From Neoroseomonas oryzicola (GTDB taxonomy: Bacteria; Pseudomonadota; Alphaproteobacteria; Acetobacterales; Acetobacteraceae): a DNA stretch of 64,000 nucleotides. This document shows, piece after piece, positions 53,775 to 62,310 of this stretch. The translations under genes were made by a program, and so were the position numbers. The DNA is taken from NCBI RefSeq assembly GCF_012163135.1, contig NZ_JAAVUP010000007.1, positions 1-64,000 on the forward strand. The letters run 5' to 3'. Position 1 is the stretch's first letter; every line of letters starts with the position of its first letter. The notes beneath the pieces were generated by a model. It did no database searches and was not told the origin of the DNA. It saw only the letters and a list, made by a program, of their open reading frames with translations.

Positions 53775-54878
53775 TCAGTTGGCCTGCTCGGCGATGCGCC
53801 GGAGTTCGCGGAGCATGCGGCGCGCCCGGTCCGTGTAGGTGTGGAAGCGCCGGGTGTACATGTGACGCCGGATCATGGCGCTGCGCCCGCCCGTCTCGAA
53901 GGCCTCCAGCGCCTGCGCATAGGCTGCCCTGAGGGATTCGATGTCGAAGTCGGAATACCGGATGACCGGGAGCGCGCGTTGCGCGTCGGGCGGGATGACG
54001 GCCTCGAACTGCGACAGGCCGTGCGGGACGAGCGGAATCTGCCCGGCCGCGAGCGCATCGAAGATGCGGTTCGGCACGCAGAAATCCGTGTTGACGACGG
54101 CGGAGACCTTGTAGGAGAGCCAGTCACGGAAGCGATCCTCCTGCGACAGGGACAGGTAGTTGCCCTCCATGGCAGGTCGCCACTGCACGACCTTGCTGCC
54201 CGGGATTTCCGCGCCGATCCGGTCGATGAAGGCGGTCCGCGCCCGATAGCGAGGATAGAAGCCGTAGCCGCCGTAGAGAGCGTCCGAGCGCGGCTTCTCC
54301 ATCGCCTCGTCGAACAATTGCGCCAGCATGCGGTCCGGCCACTGCCCGCAGCACATCGGGATGACGGACAGTACGTTCATGTTCGTCGCCCGAAGATACT
54401 CGTGCTTGTACTGGTGGCCCGGAAAGACGAAGTCCACCTGCCCCGCGAGTTCGAGGTTCCGGCGATAGATGTGGTGATGGTCGCGGAACCAAACTGCCGA
54501 GATAAAATCCGGATCATCGGCGGCGCGTTCCAGTGCCTTCTGGGCGTCGGCATGCTGGAAGAACGGATGGTGGTTGACGATCAGCAGGTTGCAGGTCGCG
54601 GTGCCGGCGACGAAATTGTCGAAGGTGATGAGGTTGACCTTGTCGACGCCGAGCGCCTGGGCGAGATCGCCCGGCGCAAGCGCCCCGCCGCAGACCGTGA
54701 CCTCGCCGCGCGCGAATATCCGCGAGAGCCTGGCGCGCGAATCCCGTGCTCGGGCAAAGACGCGCCCCATATGCGCGTCCGCGGTGACCCCCTGAAGGAT
54801 GTCGGCCAGGCGGAGTTGCGTGCCTTCGACTTCGGAGAGGACCTCCGCTTCGGTGTCGAGCTGTGGCGGCTGCTTCAT
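53775..54878 (-). CDS. Glycosyltransferase-like protein (GT-B C-terminal domain)
   Basis: 367 residues, soluble. The C-terminal third resembles the donor-binding half of GT-B/exostosin-like glycosyltransferases, with VVNTDFCVPNRIFDALAAGQIPLVPHGL and the acidic/Pro pattern seen in the sugar-nucleotide site, then a helical tail with RRHMYTRRFHTYTDRARRML. The N-terminal half (NLITFDNFVAGTATCNLLIVN, HHPFFQHAD) is less typical. No invariant catalytic residue can be named with confidence. It lies 62 bases after the FkbM methyltransferase gene and 40 before the acyltransferase gene, which supports a glycan-assembly function. Also plausible: a non-catalytic homologue. Confidence 0.65.
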   Translation of the reverse strand: MKQPPQLDTEAEVLSEVEGTQLRLADILQGVTADAHMGRVFARARDSRARLSRIFARGEVTVCGGALAPGDLAQALGVDKVNLITFDNFVAGTATCNLLIVNHHPFFQHADAQKALERAADDPDFISAVWFRDHHHIYRRNLELAGQVDFVFPGHQYKHEYLRATNMNVLSVIPMCCGQWPDRMLAQLFDEAMEKPRSDALYGGYGFYPRYRARTAFIDRIGAEIPGSKVVQWRPAMEGNYLSLSQEDRFRDWLSYKVSAVVNTDFCVPNRIFDALAAGQIPLVPHGLSQFEAVIPPDAQRALPVIRYSDFDIESLRAAYAQALEAFETGGRSAMIRRHMYTRRFHTYTDRARRMLRELRRIAEQAN

Positions 54879-54940
54879 GCTGGCCTATTGGATCGAGAGC
54901 GACCGAAGCACAACCCGGGCCGGGCAAGGCATCGTCGGTC

Positions 54941-55684
54941 TCATTCCTTGACGGTCGCCATGGTGACGTCGAAGGCTTCGCCAAGGTCCCGCGCCTGGGG
55001 CATCGCGAGGCCAAGCAGTGCATCGGCATTCTTCGCCGGCACGGCGACGACATTGGCCATGATCGGCCGTCCGCCGCCCACCGGCCGGCCCAGCAGGTCC
55101 CGGATCTCGTATCCGATCCCGGCCAGGAACTCCCTGATCGCCGGGTTCAGCCCCTCGAATATGACGACCGGGCCATCCTTCTGCAGCAGCGCCTGCATGC
55201 CCCGAAGGACCCGAAGTTCACTGCGCTCGACATCGATCTTCACGAAGCGGATCGTCTCGCCCTGGAGCTCGACGAGGTCGTCGATCCGGACCTGGGCCGT
55301 CGTCACCAGCCTGAAGGTCCTGTCCGGCAGCAGCGTACGAATGTCCTCGAGCGACGCCCAGCCGATCAGCCCTTCCGGGATATGGAGGCGACATATCTGC
55401 AACTCGTCGCCGGCAGCGAAGGGCCACAGCCGGATATTCGCGCCGAGCGCCAAGAGTCCCTTGAACAACGTCGGGTTCGGCTCGAAGGCGTGAACGCGCC
55501 CGCCCGGGCCGACGACCTTGGAGAGCAGACGCGTGTGGTGACCAATATTGGCGCCGCAATCGATCGCGGAATCGCCCTCGCGCAAGTATCGCGAGTAGCT
55601 GATCTCCGTCAGCTTCTCGCACAGAAAATGCCGCTGCCTGTGCGACAGCGCGCCGATCCTCTCCTCGGCTTCCGCGACGTTCAT
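54941..55684 (-). CDS. FkbM-family methyltransferase
   Basis: 247 residues. Class-I SAM fold of the FkbM family: motif I GDSAIDCGANIGHHTRLLSK (about 41-60), the acidic VHAFEPNP strand, the FVKIDVERSELRVLRGM motif and VIFEGLNP. These enzymes O-methylate sugars or peptides. AAGGA lies eight bases before ATG 55684, which decides between this start and an upstream ATG and GTG. In the minus-strand group with the glycosyltransferase and acyltransferase, a sugar hydroxyl of a surface polysaccharide is the likely target. No membrane helix or signal. Confidence 0.87.
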   Translation of the reverse strand: MNVAEAEERIGALSHRQRHFLCEKLTEISYSRYLREGDSAIDCGANIGHHTRLLSKVVGPGGRVHAFEPNPTLFKGLLALGANIRLWPFAAGDELQICRLHIPEGLIGWASLEDIRTLLPDRTFRLVTTAQVRIDDLVELQGETIRFVKIDVERSELRVLRGMQALLQKDGPVVIFEGLNPAIREFLAGIGYEIRDLLGRPVGGGRPIMANVVAVPAKNADALLGLAMPQARDLGEAFDVTMATVKE

Positions 55685-55774
55685 GGCCTGCATCCTTCGC
55701 ACCGAGCCCGGCTGTTCCGATGGAGGGCAGCGTTCTCCTGCGAACGGCGTCCGCCCGCGGCACCCGACAGCATC

Positions 55775-56854
55775 TCACGCCTCCGGCGCGGTGACAGCCG
55801 GATCGCGTCCGGCTCGCCTCAGGAAGGAGGCGAGGCGCACCCCCGGTCCGGGTCGATCGGGCGCCAGTTCGACGGCGCGGCGCGCGAGTGCAAGCGCCTC
55901 CTCGACGCGGCCGGCGCGGAAGGCCACCTCGGCCTGCAGGTCCGTGGCGAGAAAGGACCCCGGTGAACAGGCGTCGAGCGCGGCGGCGCAGTCTGCTGCC
56001 TCGCTCAGCAATCCGCGTCGCAGCAGGGCCTGGCCTGCGATGTGGTAGATGTGCTCGAGCTCCTCCGCGCCGGACGCGCTCAACTGCCGACGCGCGATGC
56101 GAAGCGCAGCCGATGGGCGCAGCCCTGCGGCCTGGCGTGCTAGAACCGATGCCCTGCGATCCCAACCGCGCCGCTGACGGGCCACGGCGGCCTGGAGCCT
56201 GCCATGCTCTCCGGCGAGAGCCGCGCGGAAGATTTCGCCAGCGGCTTCGGAGCTTGCCAGCGCCGAGGCGACGTAATGACCGGTCGCGTAAGCCTTCACG
56301 GTCTCTGCGTCGCGCACCGCGGCGCCAATGCGCTCGGCATGCCAGTGATCGAAGCGCTCGCGCGGATCATGGACCAGGTACACCCGGCCGACGACGTCAT
56401 CGGACGTGATGGCCATGCCCTCGTTCAGGGCGCGGTCGAAGTGTCGTCCGAAGCGCCAGTCGACGCCCTTGGTATCCGCGGGATCGATCGACCATTGGGG
56501 TGCCAGGGCCACGACAGCCTCGGTACCGAGGGCACGGGCATACTTGATCGCCGCATAGGCGCCCATGGAGAAGCCATAGGAAACGCGGCGCGGTATCGCA
56601 GCGATTGCGTCGCGCACCGCCGGCGCTGCGAGCGCATCCCTCATGGCCGAGGCGGGAAACCAGTTCGGCGCCTTCGCGACGAAGCCGAGAGCCGAAAGCC
56701 CGAGGGTCCGCGCGACCGCAGCACCCCACCAATGCTGGCCGTTGGCCCTCACCCCCATTTCGCTGAATGTCACGAGACGGAATGACGGATCGCCCCGGCG
56801 CAGGAATACCTCGAGATACTCGGATCGAAAGATGAGTTCTTCGAGCGGGTTCAT
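55775..56854 (-). CDS. Alpha/beta hydrolase-like protein with C-terminal TPR-like helices
   Basis: 359 residues. The N-terminal about 230 residues look like an alpha/beta hydrolase: nucleophile motif G-F-S96-M-G-A-Y-A-A after a strand (RRVSYGFSMGAY), with D163 (LVHDPRERFD) and H193 (ATGHYVASAL) suitably placed to complete a catalytic triad. Residues about 265-350 form TPR-like helical pairs (EVAFRAGRVEEALALARRAVELAPDRP). No substrate can be named. The gene leads the minus-strand group and is divergent from the fucosyltransferase-like gene. Comparable hydrolase-TPR proteins occur in capsule or glycan clusters of alphaproteobacteria, which fits the neighbours. Confidence 0.65.
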   Translation of the reverse strand: MNPLEELIFRSEYLEVFLRRGDPSFRLVTFSEMGVRANGQHWWGAAVARTLGLSALGFVAKAPNWFPASAMRDALAAPAVRDAIAAIPRRVSYGFSMGAYAAIKYARALGTEAVVALAPQWSIDPADTKGVDWRFGRHFDRALNEGMAITSDDVVGRVYLVHDPRERFDHWHAERIGAAVRDAETVKAYATGHYVASALASSEAAGEIFRAALAGEHGRLQAAVARQRRGWDRRASVLARQAAGLRPSAALRIARRQLSASGAEELEHIYHIAGQALLRRGLLSEAADCAAALDACSPGSFLATDLQAEVAFRAGRVEEALALARRAVELAPDRPGPGVRLASFLRRAGRDPAVTAPEA

Positions 56855-57071
56855 AAGGTATTGAGCGGTTCTGGCACGCTTCGACTTGCCGGATCGATGA
56901 TGACGAACCTAGCAGTGCGCCAGTGCCGCGGGAAGGATGCATTGCGGCTGCCGCCGCGCTGTGGTTCGGTCGGGCGTCGTCGACGCCCGCCGCCAAGGCC
57001 CGCTCCGGAATCGTCGGGCGCTCCGTGTTACGTGACGTGCATCCGTTCGTGCGAAGAGGATTCGGTTCACC

Positions 57072-57980
57072 TTGGTGCAGCCCATCGTGCTTGGTTTTCG
57101 TCCCGACGGCCTCGGCGCACGCGTCGTCAATATTGCCACCGGCCTCTATCTCGCCCGGCGGCTCGGTCGACAGTTCCGGTATTGGTGGATCCACAACGGG
57201 GACGTCGCGAACGCCACGACATGGCGCTACGTCTTCGACGACGCCAAGGATCCGCGACTGGCCATGTCCGAATACATCTGGGACTTCTTCACCGGGCGTC
57301 CGCCGATGAATTCGTTCATCATCTCGCAGGGCATGACGCTCAACGAGGACTCCTTCACGCCCGAAAGCAACATCGTCTTCACCTGGCACTACTGGCTGCG
57401 CTTCGGGTCCGACACCTATGCCGAGATGCGCGCCGGGCTCCGGCAAGCGGCCGCGCTGATGCCGCCGTCCCGGAACGTCCAGGCAGCCATCGATGCGGCC
57501 CCCGTCGAGACCGACCTTTCGCGCGCCATCGGCGTCCATGTCCGGCGCGGTGACCTGATCGGCGGTGGCCCGGCGAACGAGACGCGAATCATTGCGACTG
57601 AGGACTATTTTCGGTTCCTCGACGCCTATTTCCCGGATGAGGACATCTTCCTGTGCACCGAGGATGTCGCGATCATCGAGGAGTTCCGCCAGCGCTACGG
57701 CCGGCGTGTCCATGCCGGCGTCAGCAAGGGGTTCAACCGCGGCAGCGTGGCCGACCTCCAGCAGGCCTATGCCGACATGGTCCTGATGTCGCGCTGCCGC
57801 GCCATCCTCGGCGGGCTCAGTGCCTTCAATCGCGCCGCCGCTGCGCTCGGGGGCCAGCCGCTCTTCAACATCGTCCGCTCGGCACACCCGTCCCAGACGC
57901 CCGCGGCCCGCGCCGTCGCCGAACTCGAAGCGCTGGGCGACAGCGACCTTCTGGGCCGATTCGCGTCGGACCACATCTGA
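57072..57980 (+). CDS. Fucosyltransferase-like glycosyltransferase (NodZ/GT23- or GT11-type motif)
   Basis: 302 residues, soluble. The motif GVHVRRGD at 154-161 (H156, R158, R159, D161) is the nucleotide-sugar binding HxRRxD signature of alpha-1,6/alpha-1,2 fucosyltransferases such as NodZ. An N-terminal region FRPDGLGARVVNIATGLYLARRLGRQF, also typical of such enzymes, starts the chain. TTG 57072 (11 bases after AGAGGA) or GTG 57075 is the start; both give the same protein within one residue. It is divergent from the hydrolase-TPR gene across 217 bp and stands beside glycan genes. Sugar specificity is not certain. Confidence 0.7.
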   Translation: MVQPIVLGFRPDGLGARVVNIATGLYLARRLGRQFRYWWIHNGDVANATTWRYVFDDAKDPRLAMSEYIWDFFTGRPPMNSFIISQGMTLNEDSFTPESNIVFTWHYWLRFGSDTYAEMRAGLRQAAALMPPSRNVQAAIDAAPVETDLSRAIGVHVRRGDLIGGGPANETRIIATEDYFRFLDAYFPDEDIFLCTEDVAIIEEFRQRYGRRVHAGVSKGFNRGSVADLQQAYADMVLMSRCRAILGGLSAFNRAAAALGGQPLFNIVRSAHPSQTPAARAVAELEALGDSDLLGRFASDHI

Positions 57981-58107
57981 TCCGGCTGCGAAAAAAGGAT
58001 AGCGAATGTCTGCATGCTCTCGTCATTCTTCCAACTAGGGTTAACGGCCCGGCGCACTGACTGACGATCAGCGCGTCGTCGCGGGCGGATTACGAGGGGG
58101 AAGACGG

Positions 58108-60669
58108 ATGACGATGCGACGCCTGCCGGCCATGCTGGCTGTCCCCCTCCTTGCCGCAGGCGTTTGCATCGGCGCTTCCGCCCAGGCCCAGCAGATCCGC
58201 GGCACACCCGGTGCCCCGAGCGCGGTGATGACGCCGGATGGCACTCACCTGCCCGCGCCCACGCCGCCCTTCACCGGCAGCATCATGCCGAATTCCGTGG
58301 ACAGCACGGCCGCCTGGCCGCCGCAGGTCATGCCGCCCGAGGGCGCGCCCAACGTCCTGCTGATCCTCACCGACGACGTCGGCTTCGGCGCGCCGGGCAC
58401 CTTCGGCGGCGTGATCCCGACCCCCACGCTCGACCGCGTGGCCGCCGCCGGCTTGCGCTACACGCAGTTCCACACCACGGCGCTGTGCTCGCCCACCCGG
58501 GCTGCGCTGCTGACCGGGCGCAACCACCACAATGTCGGCTTCGGCAACATCTCGGAGCTCTCGGCTGGCTACCCAGGCTACAACTCGATCATCCCGCCCG
58601 AGGCGCAGACGGTCGCCGCGACGCTGCAGCGCAACGGCTACGCCACCGCCTGGTTCGGCAAGAACCACAACGTGCCGCCGTGGGAAGCGTCCGCCGCCGG
58701 GCCCTTCACCAACTGGCCCATCGGCATGGGCTTCGACTATTTCTACGGCTTCGTCGGCGGCGACACCTCCCAGTGGCAGCCGGGCAACCTGTTCCGCAAC
58801 ACCACGCCGATCCACCCCTATCTCGGCCAGCAGGGCTTCAACCTGATCACCGCGATGGCCGACGACGCCATCACCCACATCAGGACGCAGACCGAGATCG
58901 CGCCCAACCGCCCCTGGTTCGTCCACTACGCGCCGGGCGGAACCCATGCGCCGCACCACCCGACGCCCGAATGGATCGCCCGGATCGAGGCGATGAACCT
59001 GTTCAACGACGGCTGGGAACGGTTGCGCGAGCGCATCTTCGAGAACCAGAAGCGCCTCGGCGTGATTCCGGCCAATGCGGTGCTGCCCCCCTGGCCGGAC
59101 TTCCTGCCGCGCTGGGACAGCCTGAGCGACGCCGAGAAGCGGCTCTTCATCCGCCAGGTCACGGTCTATGCCGCCTACCTGGCCTATGCCGACGCCGAGA
59201 TCGGGCGCGTCATCGCCGAGGTCGAGCGGCTCGGCCAGCGCGACAACACGCTGATCATCTACATCAGCGGCGACAACGGCAGCAGCGCCGAGGGCTCGCT
59301 GAACGGCACGCCGAACGAGGTGATGTACTTCAATGGCGTCGCACTCACCGCCGAACAGCAGATGCCCTTCATCCCGGCCTGGGGCAGCGACCGCACCTAC
59401 AACCACATGGCGGTGCCGTGGACCTGGGCCTTTGGCACGCCCTATCGTTGGACGAAGCAGGTCGCCTCCCATTTCGGCGGCACGCGCAACGGCATGGCGA
59501 TGTCCTGGCCGCGCCGCATCACGGACCGCGGCGGCATCCGCCAGCAGTTCCACCACGTGATCGACATCGTGCCGACCATCCTCGAGGCCGCGGGCATCGA
59601 GCAGCCTCAGGCGATCAACGGCATCGCGCAGCGCCCGCTGGATGGCGTGAGCATGCTCTATACCGTCCCGCGCGAGGCAGCCGCCGTCGCGTCCCGCCGC
59701 ACGACCCAGTACTTCGAGATCCTGGGCAACCGCGCGATCTACCATGACGGCTGGATCGCCAGCACGACGCCGCCCGCGCCGCCCTGGGAAGGCACCGCGC
59801 CCCGCCCGGCGGATGCGATGAACGGCTTCCGCTGGGAACTGTACAACCTGGCCGACGACCCGACGCAGGTCCGCGACCTCGCCGCCGACCAGCCGCAGCG
59901 CCTGCGGGCGATGCAGGACCTCTTCACCATGGAGGCGACGCGCAACCAGGTCTTCCCGCTGAACGCCAACGGGCTGTCGGGCATGCTGGTCTCGCGCCCC
60001 GGCCCGGCGGCCGGCCGGCGCCAGTTCGTCTACACCGGCCCGTCCTGCTGCACGCAGGGCAATGCGGCGCCGAACATCCTCAACCGGTCCTACCGGATCA
60101 CCGCCGAGATCGAGGTGCCCGCGGGCGGCGCGAACGGCGTGCTGGTCACGCAGGGCGGCCGCTTCGCCGGCTGGGGCCTGTACCTGCGCGAGGGGCGCCC
60201 GGTCTTCACCATGAACCTGCTCGACATCCAGCGGGTGAAGTGGGAGGCGCCGCAGGCCCTGCCGCCCGGCCGCCACACCGTCGTGTTCGACTTCGCGCTG
60301 AACATGCAGGGACCGATCCCCTTCGGCCACGGCGGGACCGGGACGCTCTCGGTGAACGGACAGCAGGTGGCGCAGCAATCTATCCCGCGCAGCACGCCCT
60401 TCACCTTCGCTTGGGACGAGACTTTCGACGTCGGGCAGGACACCGGCACGCCGGTCGATGACCGCGACTACCAGGTGCCCTTCGCCTTCACCGGGCGGAT
60501 CGGGCGCATCACCATCGACCTGGGCGACGGGTCGGTGACGCCCGAGGCCATCCGCGACTTCGGCGAGATGATGGCCCGGCGTGCGCGCGACGCGGAACGG
60601 CCCGCACCGGGCACGGCGCCGACGGCGGCACCGGCTGCGCCCTCGCCCGCGCCGCAACGCCGAAACTGA
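58108..60669 (+). CDS. Secreted arylsulfatase
   Basis: 853 residues. A signal peptide (MTMRRLPAMLAVPLLAAGVC, cleavage near AQA) exports it. The sulfatase domain (about 80-620) has metal ligands DD89-90 (LILTDDVGFG) and the formylglycine site C127-S-P-T-R131 (ALCSPTRAALLTGRN), where the cysteine becomes the catalytic aldehyde in a Cys-type sulfatase. The later HYAPGGTHAPHHP and GDNGSSAEGS stretches complete the site. C-terminal about 640-820 form a concanavalin/LamG-like beta-sandwich. It releases sulfate from aryl or sugar sulfates in the periplasm. The maturation enzyme (FGE or anSME) is not in the window. A strong hairpin follows the stop. Confidence 0.92.
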   Translation: MTMRRLPAMLAVPLLAAGVCIGASAQAQQIRGTPGAPSAVMTPDGTHLPAPTPPFTGSIMPNSVDSTAAWPPQVMPPEGAPNVLLILTDDVGFGAPGTFGGVIPTPTLDRVAAAGLRYTQFHTTALCSPTRAALLTGRNHHNVGFGNISELSAGYPGYNSIIPPEAQTVAATLQRNGYATAWFGKNHNVPPWEASAAGPFTNWPIGMGFDYFYGFVGGDTSQWQPGNLFRNTTPIHPYLGQQGFNLITAMADDAITHIRTQTEIAPNRPWFVHYAPGGTHAPHHPTPEWIARIEAMNLFNDGWERLRERIFENQKRLGVIPANAVLPPWPDFLPRWDSLSDAEKRLFIRQVTVYAAYLAYADAEIGRVIAEVERLGQRDNTLIIYISGDNGSSAEGSLNGTPNEVMYFNGVALTAEQQMPFIPAWGSDRTYNHMAVPWTWAFGTPYRWTKQVASHFGGTRNGMAMSWPRRITDRGGIRQQFHHVIDIVPTILEAAGIEQPQAINGIAQRPLDGVSMLYTVPREAAAVASRRTTQYFEILGNRAIYHDGWIASTTPPAPPWEGTAPRPADAMNGFRWELYNLADDPTQVRDLAADQPQRLRAMQDLFTMEATRNQVFPLNANGLSGMLVSRPGPAAGRRQFVYTGPSCCTQGNAAPNILNRSYRITAEIEVPAGGANGVLVTQGGRFAGWGLYLREGRPVFTMNLLDIQRVKWEAPQALPPGRHTVVFDFALNMQGPIPFGHGGTGTLSVNGQQVAQQSIPRSTPFTFAWDETFDVGQDTGTPVDDRDYQVPFAFTGRIGRITIDLGDGSVTPEAIRDFGEMMARRARDAERPAPGTAPTAAPAAPSPAPQRRN

Positions 60670-60677
60670 GGCAGGCC

Positions 60678-60702
60678 TCCCCGGGCGCCTGTCGCCCGGG
60701 GA
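60678..60702 (+). terminator. Strong hairpin after arylsulfatase
   Basis: A 10-bp perfect stem (TCCCCGGGCG at 60678-60687 with CGCCCGGGGA at 60693-60702) closes a five-base loop CCTGT, nine bases after the stop codon. There is no downstream T-run, as is common for terminators in very GC-rich genomes; Rho-assisted or hairpin-only termination or mRNA stabilisation is likely. Confidence 0.65.
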
Positions 60703-60774
60703 TCCGCACGTGACTGATACGAACCGCTCGCCCAGGCCATAGGGCCCGGCAGCAGCGTCAGAAGGACGAGCACC

Positions 60775-61314
60775 ATGCCAACACGGCGCAATCTCGCGGT
60801 GACTGCAGCCGCGACGGCGGCCCTTGCTGCCGCCGCCGCGCCCGCGCGGGCGCAGACGGCGCCGGCGGGCGAAGCATCCGGCAACGCCGACTTCCTGTTC
60901 GTGCAGACCGCCCGGCGCATGACCTTCGACCGTGCGGCCAGCCGGCTGACTCTTCACGATGTCAGCCCGGTCACCCTGTTCTTCGCCGACCGCCCGGACC
61001 GCATCGCCGGTAACATGCGCACCGCGGCCTTCGTGCCGTTCTGGAGCCAGGGGCGCGATAGCTTCCTGTCCGATCCGCCGAACGCGGATCTGTCGATCGT
61101 TGAGGGCGGCGAACTTCGTCAGGTTGTCGTCGTGTTGCGCGATCCGGTGTTGGACGGCGGCAACCTCGCCTACACGGTCCAGGTCCTGGCTGGCACGATG
61201 CCCAGCGCCGGCGAGGAGGTTTCCGTCTTCATCGATATCATCGGCATGCCACGCACGCCGGTATCCTTCGCCGGCGCCGCACGCCGCGGTTATCGCCGCG
61301 CGTGGATGCGTTAG
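60775..61314 (+). CDS. Exported hypothetical protein with twin-arginine-type signal
   Basis: 179 residues. MPTRRNLAVTAAATAALAAAAAP is a Tat-like signal (T-R-R-N-L) ending at ARA-QT. The mature domain is beta-rich, with LFVQTARRMTF, LHDVSPVTLFFADRPDRIAG and LSDPPNADLSIVEGG; a DUF-type sequence that I do not recognise from a named family, though similar proteins are often found beside sulfatases and hydrolases. The ATG follows GAAGGACGAG by four bases. It may bind a ligand or assist a secreted enzyme; no catalytic motif is evident. Confidence 0.7.
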   Translation: MPTRRNLAVTAAATAALAAAAAPARAQTAPAGEASGNADFLFVQTARRMTFDRAASRLTLHDVSPVTLFFADRPDRIAGNMRTAAFVPFWSQGRDSFLSDPPNADLSIVEGGELRQVVVVLRDPVLDGGNLAYTVQVLAGTMPSAGEEVSVFIDIIGMPRTPVSFAGAARRGYRRAWMR

Positions 61315-61349
61315 GATTGCGAACCGACCAGGCAGAAGACAGACCGAAC

Positions 61350-62207
61350 ATGACACATCACTTCGTGCGCAACGTTGCCGCAGCAGCTGCGCTCATCGCC
61401 ATCGGCGCCTCCACCGACGCCGCGGCACAGGATACAGGTCTCCGGCCGGGGTGGAGCTTCGAGATCGCACCCTATATCTGGCTGCCATCGGTCAGCGCGA
61501 ACCTGCGCTACAACGTGCCGTCCAATTTCGGCGGGACGGCGGACGTCAAGGCCAATGCCGACGACTACTTCGCGAACCTGAACGCGGCCTTCGCGCTCGC
61601 GGGGACGGTCCGCTATGACCGGTTCTCGCTGCTGACCGACATCATGTACGTGAGCGCCAGCGCCGGATCGAGCCGCGTTCAATCCGTGAATCTCCTCGAT
61701 GTCGGGCGTGACCCGATCTCCAGCACGGTGGACGCGGCTGGCAACTCGACCCTCAAGACAACACTCTGGACGCTCGCTGGCGGCTATACCGTCGCGTCCG
61801 GCACGTGGGGCAATGTCGATGTGCTTGCGGGGTTCCGCTACCTCGGCATCGATTCGACCACCGATTACAGCGCGGCGGTTACGCTGGTCGGCCCCCGCGG
61901 CAATGCCGGCCCGACCTTCGGCGGCGCCGGGCGCCTGTCCGGCAGCGACAACATCTGGAATGGCATCGTGGGGGTGCGCGGGCGCATCAACATCGCGGAG
62001 TCCGGATTCTTCGTCCCGTATTATCTCGACATCGGCGCGGGCGACTCGAACTTCACCTGGCAGACCTTCGCGGGCATCGGCTACCAGACCGGCTGGGCCG
62101 GCGTTCAGGCTGGTTGGCGCTACATGTCCTACGACCAAGGCGGCAATCGGCTGGTGCAGGACATGACCATGAGTGGCGCGTATCTGGCGGTGAATTTCAG
62201 CTTCTAG
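61350..62207 (+). CDS. Outer-membrane beta-barrel-like protein
   Basis: 285 residues. A signal peptide (FVRNVAAAAALIAIGASTDA, cleavage near AAA-QD) is followed by alternating hydrophobic strands with aromatic belts, for example FEIAPYIWLPSVSANLRY, RYDRFSLLTDIMYVSA and VQAGWRYMSYDQGG, and a C-terminal strand ending in phenylalanine (YLAVNFSF), the usual recognition signal of the BAM machinery. It is therefore probably a small outer-membrane beta-barrel. ATG 61350 gives the best signal. A longer frame upstream exists but starts inside the previous gene. Function unknown. Confidence 0.75.
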   Translation: MTHHFVRNVAAAAALIAIGASTDAAAQDTGLRPGWSFEIAPYIWLPSVSANLRYNVPSNFGGTADVKANADDYFANLNAAFALAGTVRYDRFSLLTDIMYVSASAGSSRVQSVNLLDVGRDPISSTVDAAGNSTLKTTLWTLAGGYTVASGTWGNVDVLAGFRYLGIDSTTDYSAAVTLVGPRGNAGPTFGGAGRLSGSDNIWNGIVGVRGRINIAESGFFVPYYLDIGAGDSNFTWQTFAGIGYQTGWAGVQAGWRYMSYDQGGNRLVQDMTMSGAYLAVNFSF

Positions 62208-62310
62208 GCGGGCACCTTGGGGTCATCAGTCGCGCTGACGGCGGCACGCTGGGCGCGCGCCAAGCCGTCTTGGTTTGATGCGAGGATGACAGAAGCAGGG
62301 ACGGCACTGC

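Noticed and set aside
58090..61356. 1088-codon minus-strand open frame across the arylsulfatase gene
   Set aside because: Antisense shadow with repetitive low-complexity composition. The plus-strand sulfatase has full catalytic motifs and a signal peptide.
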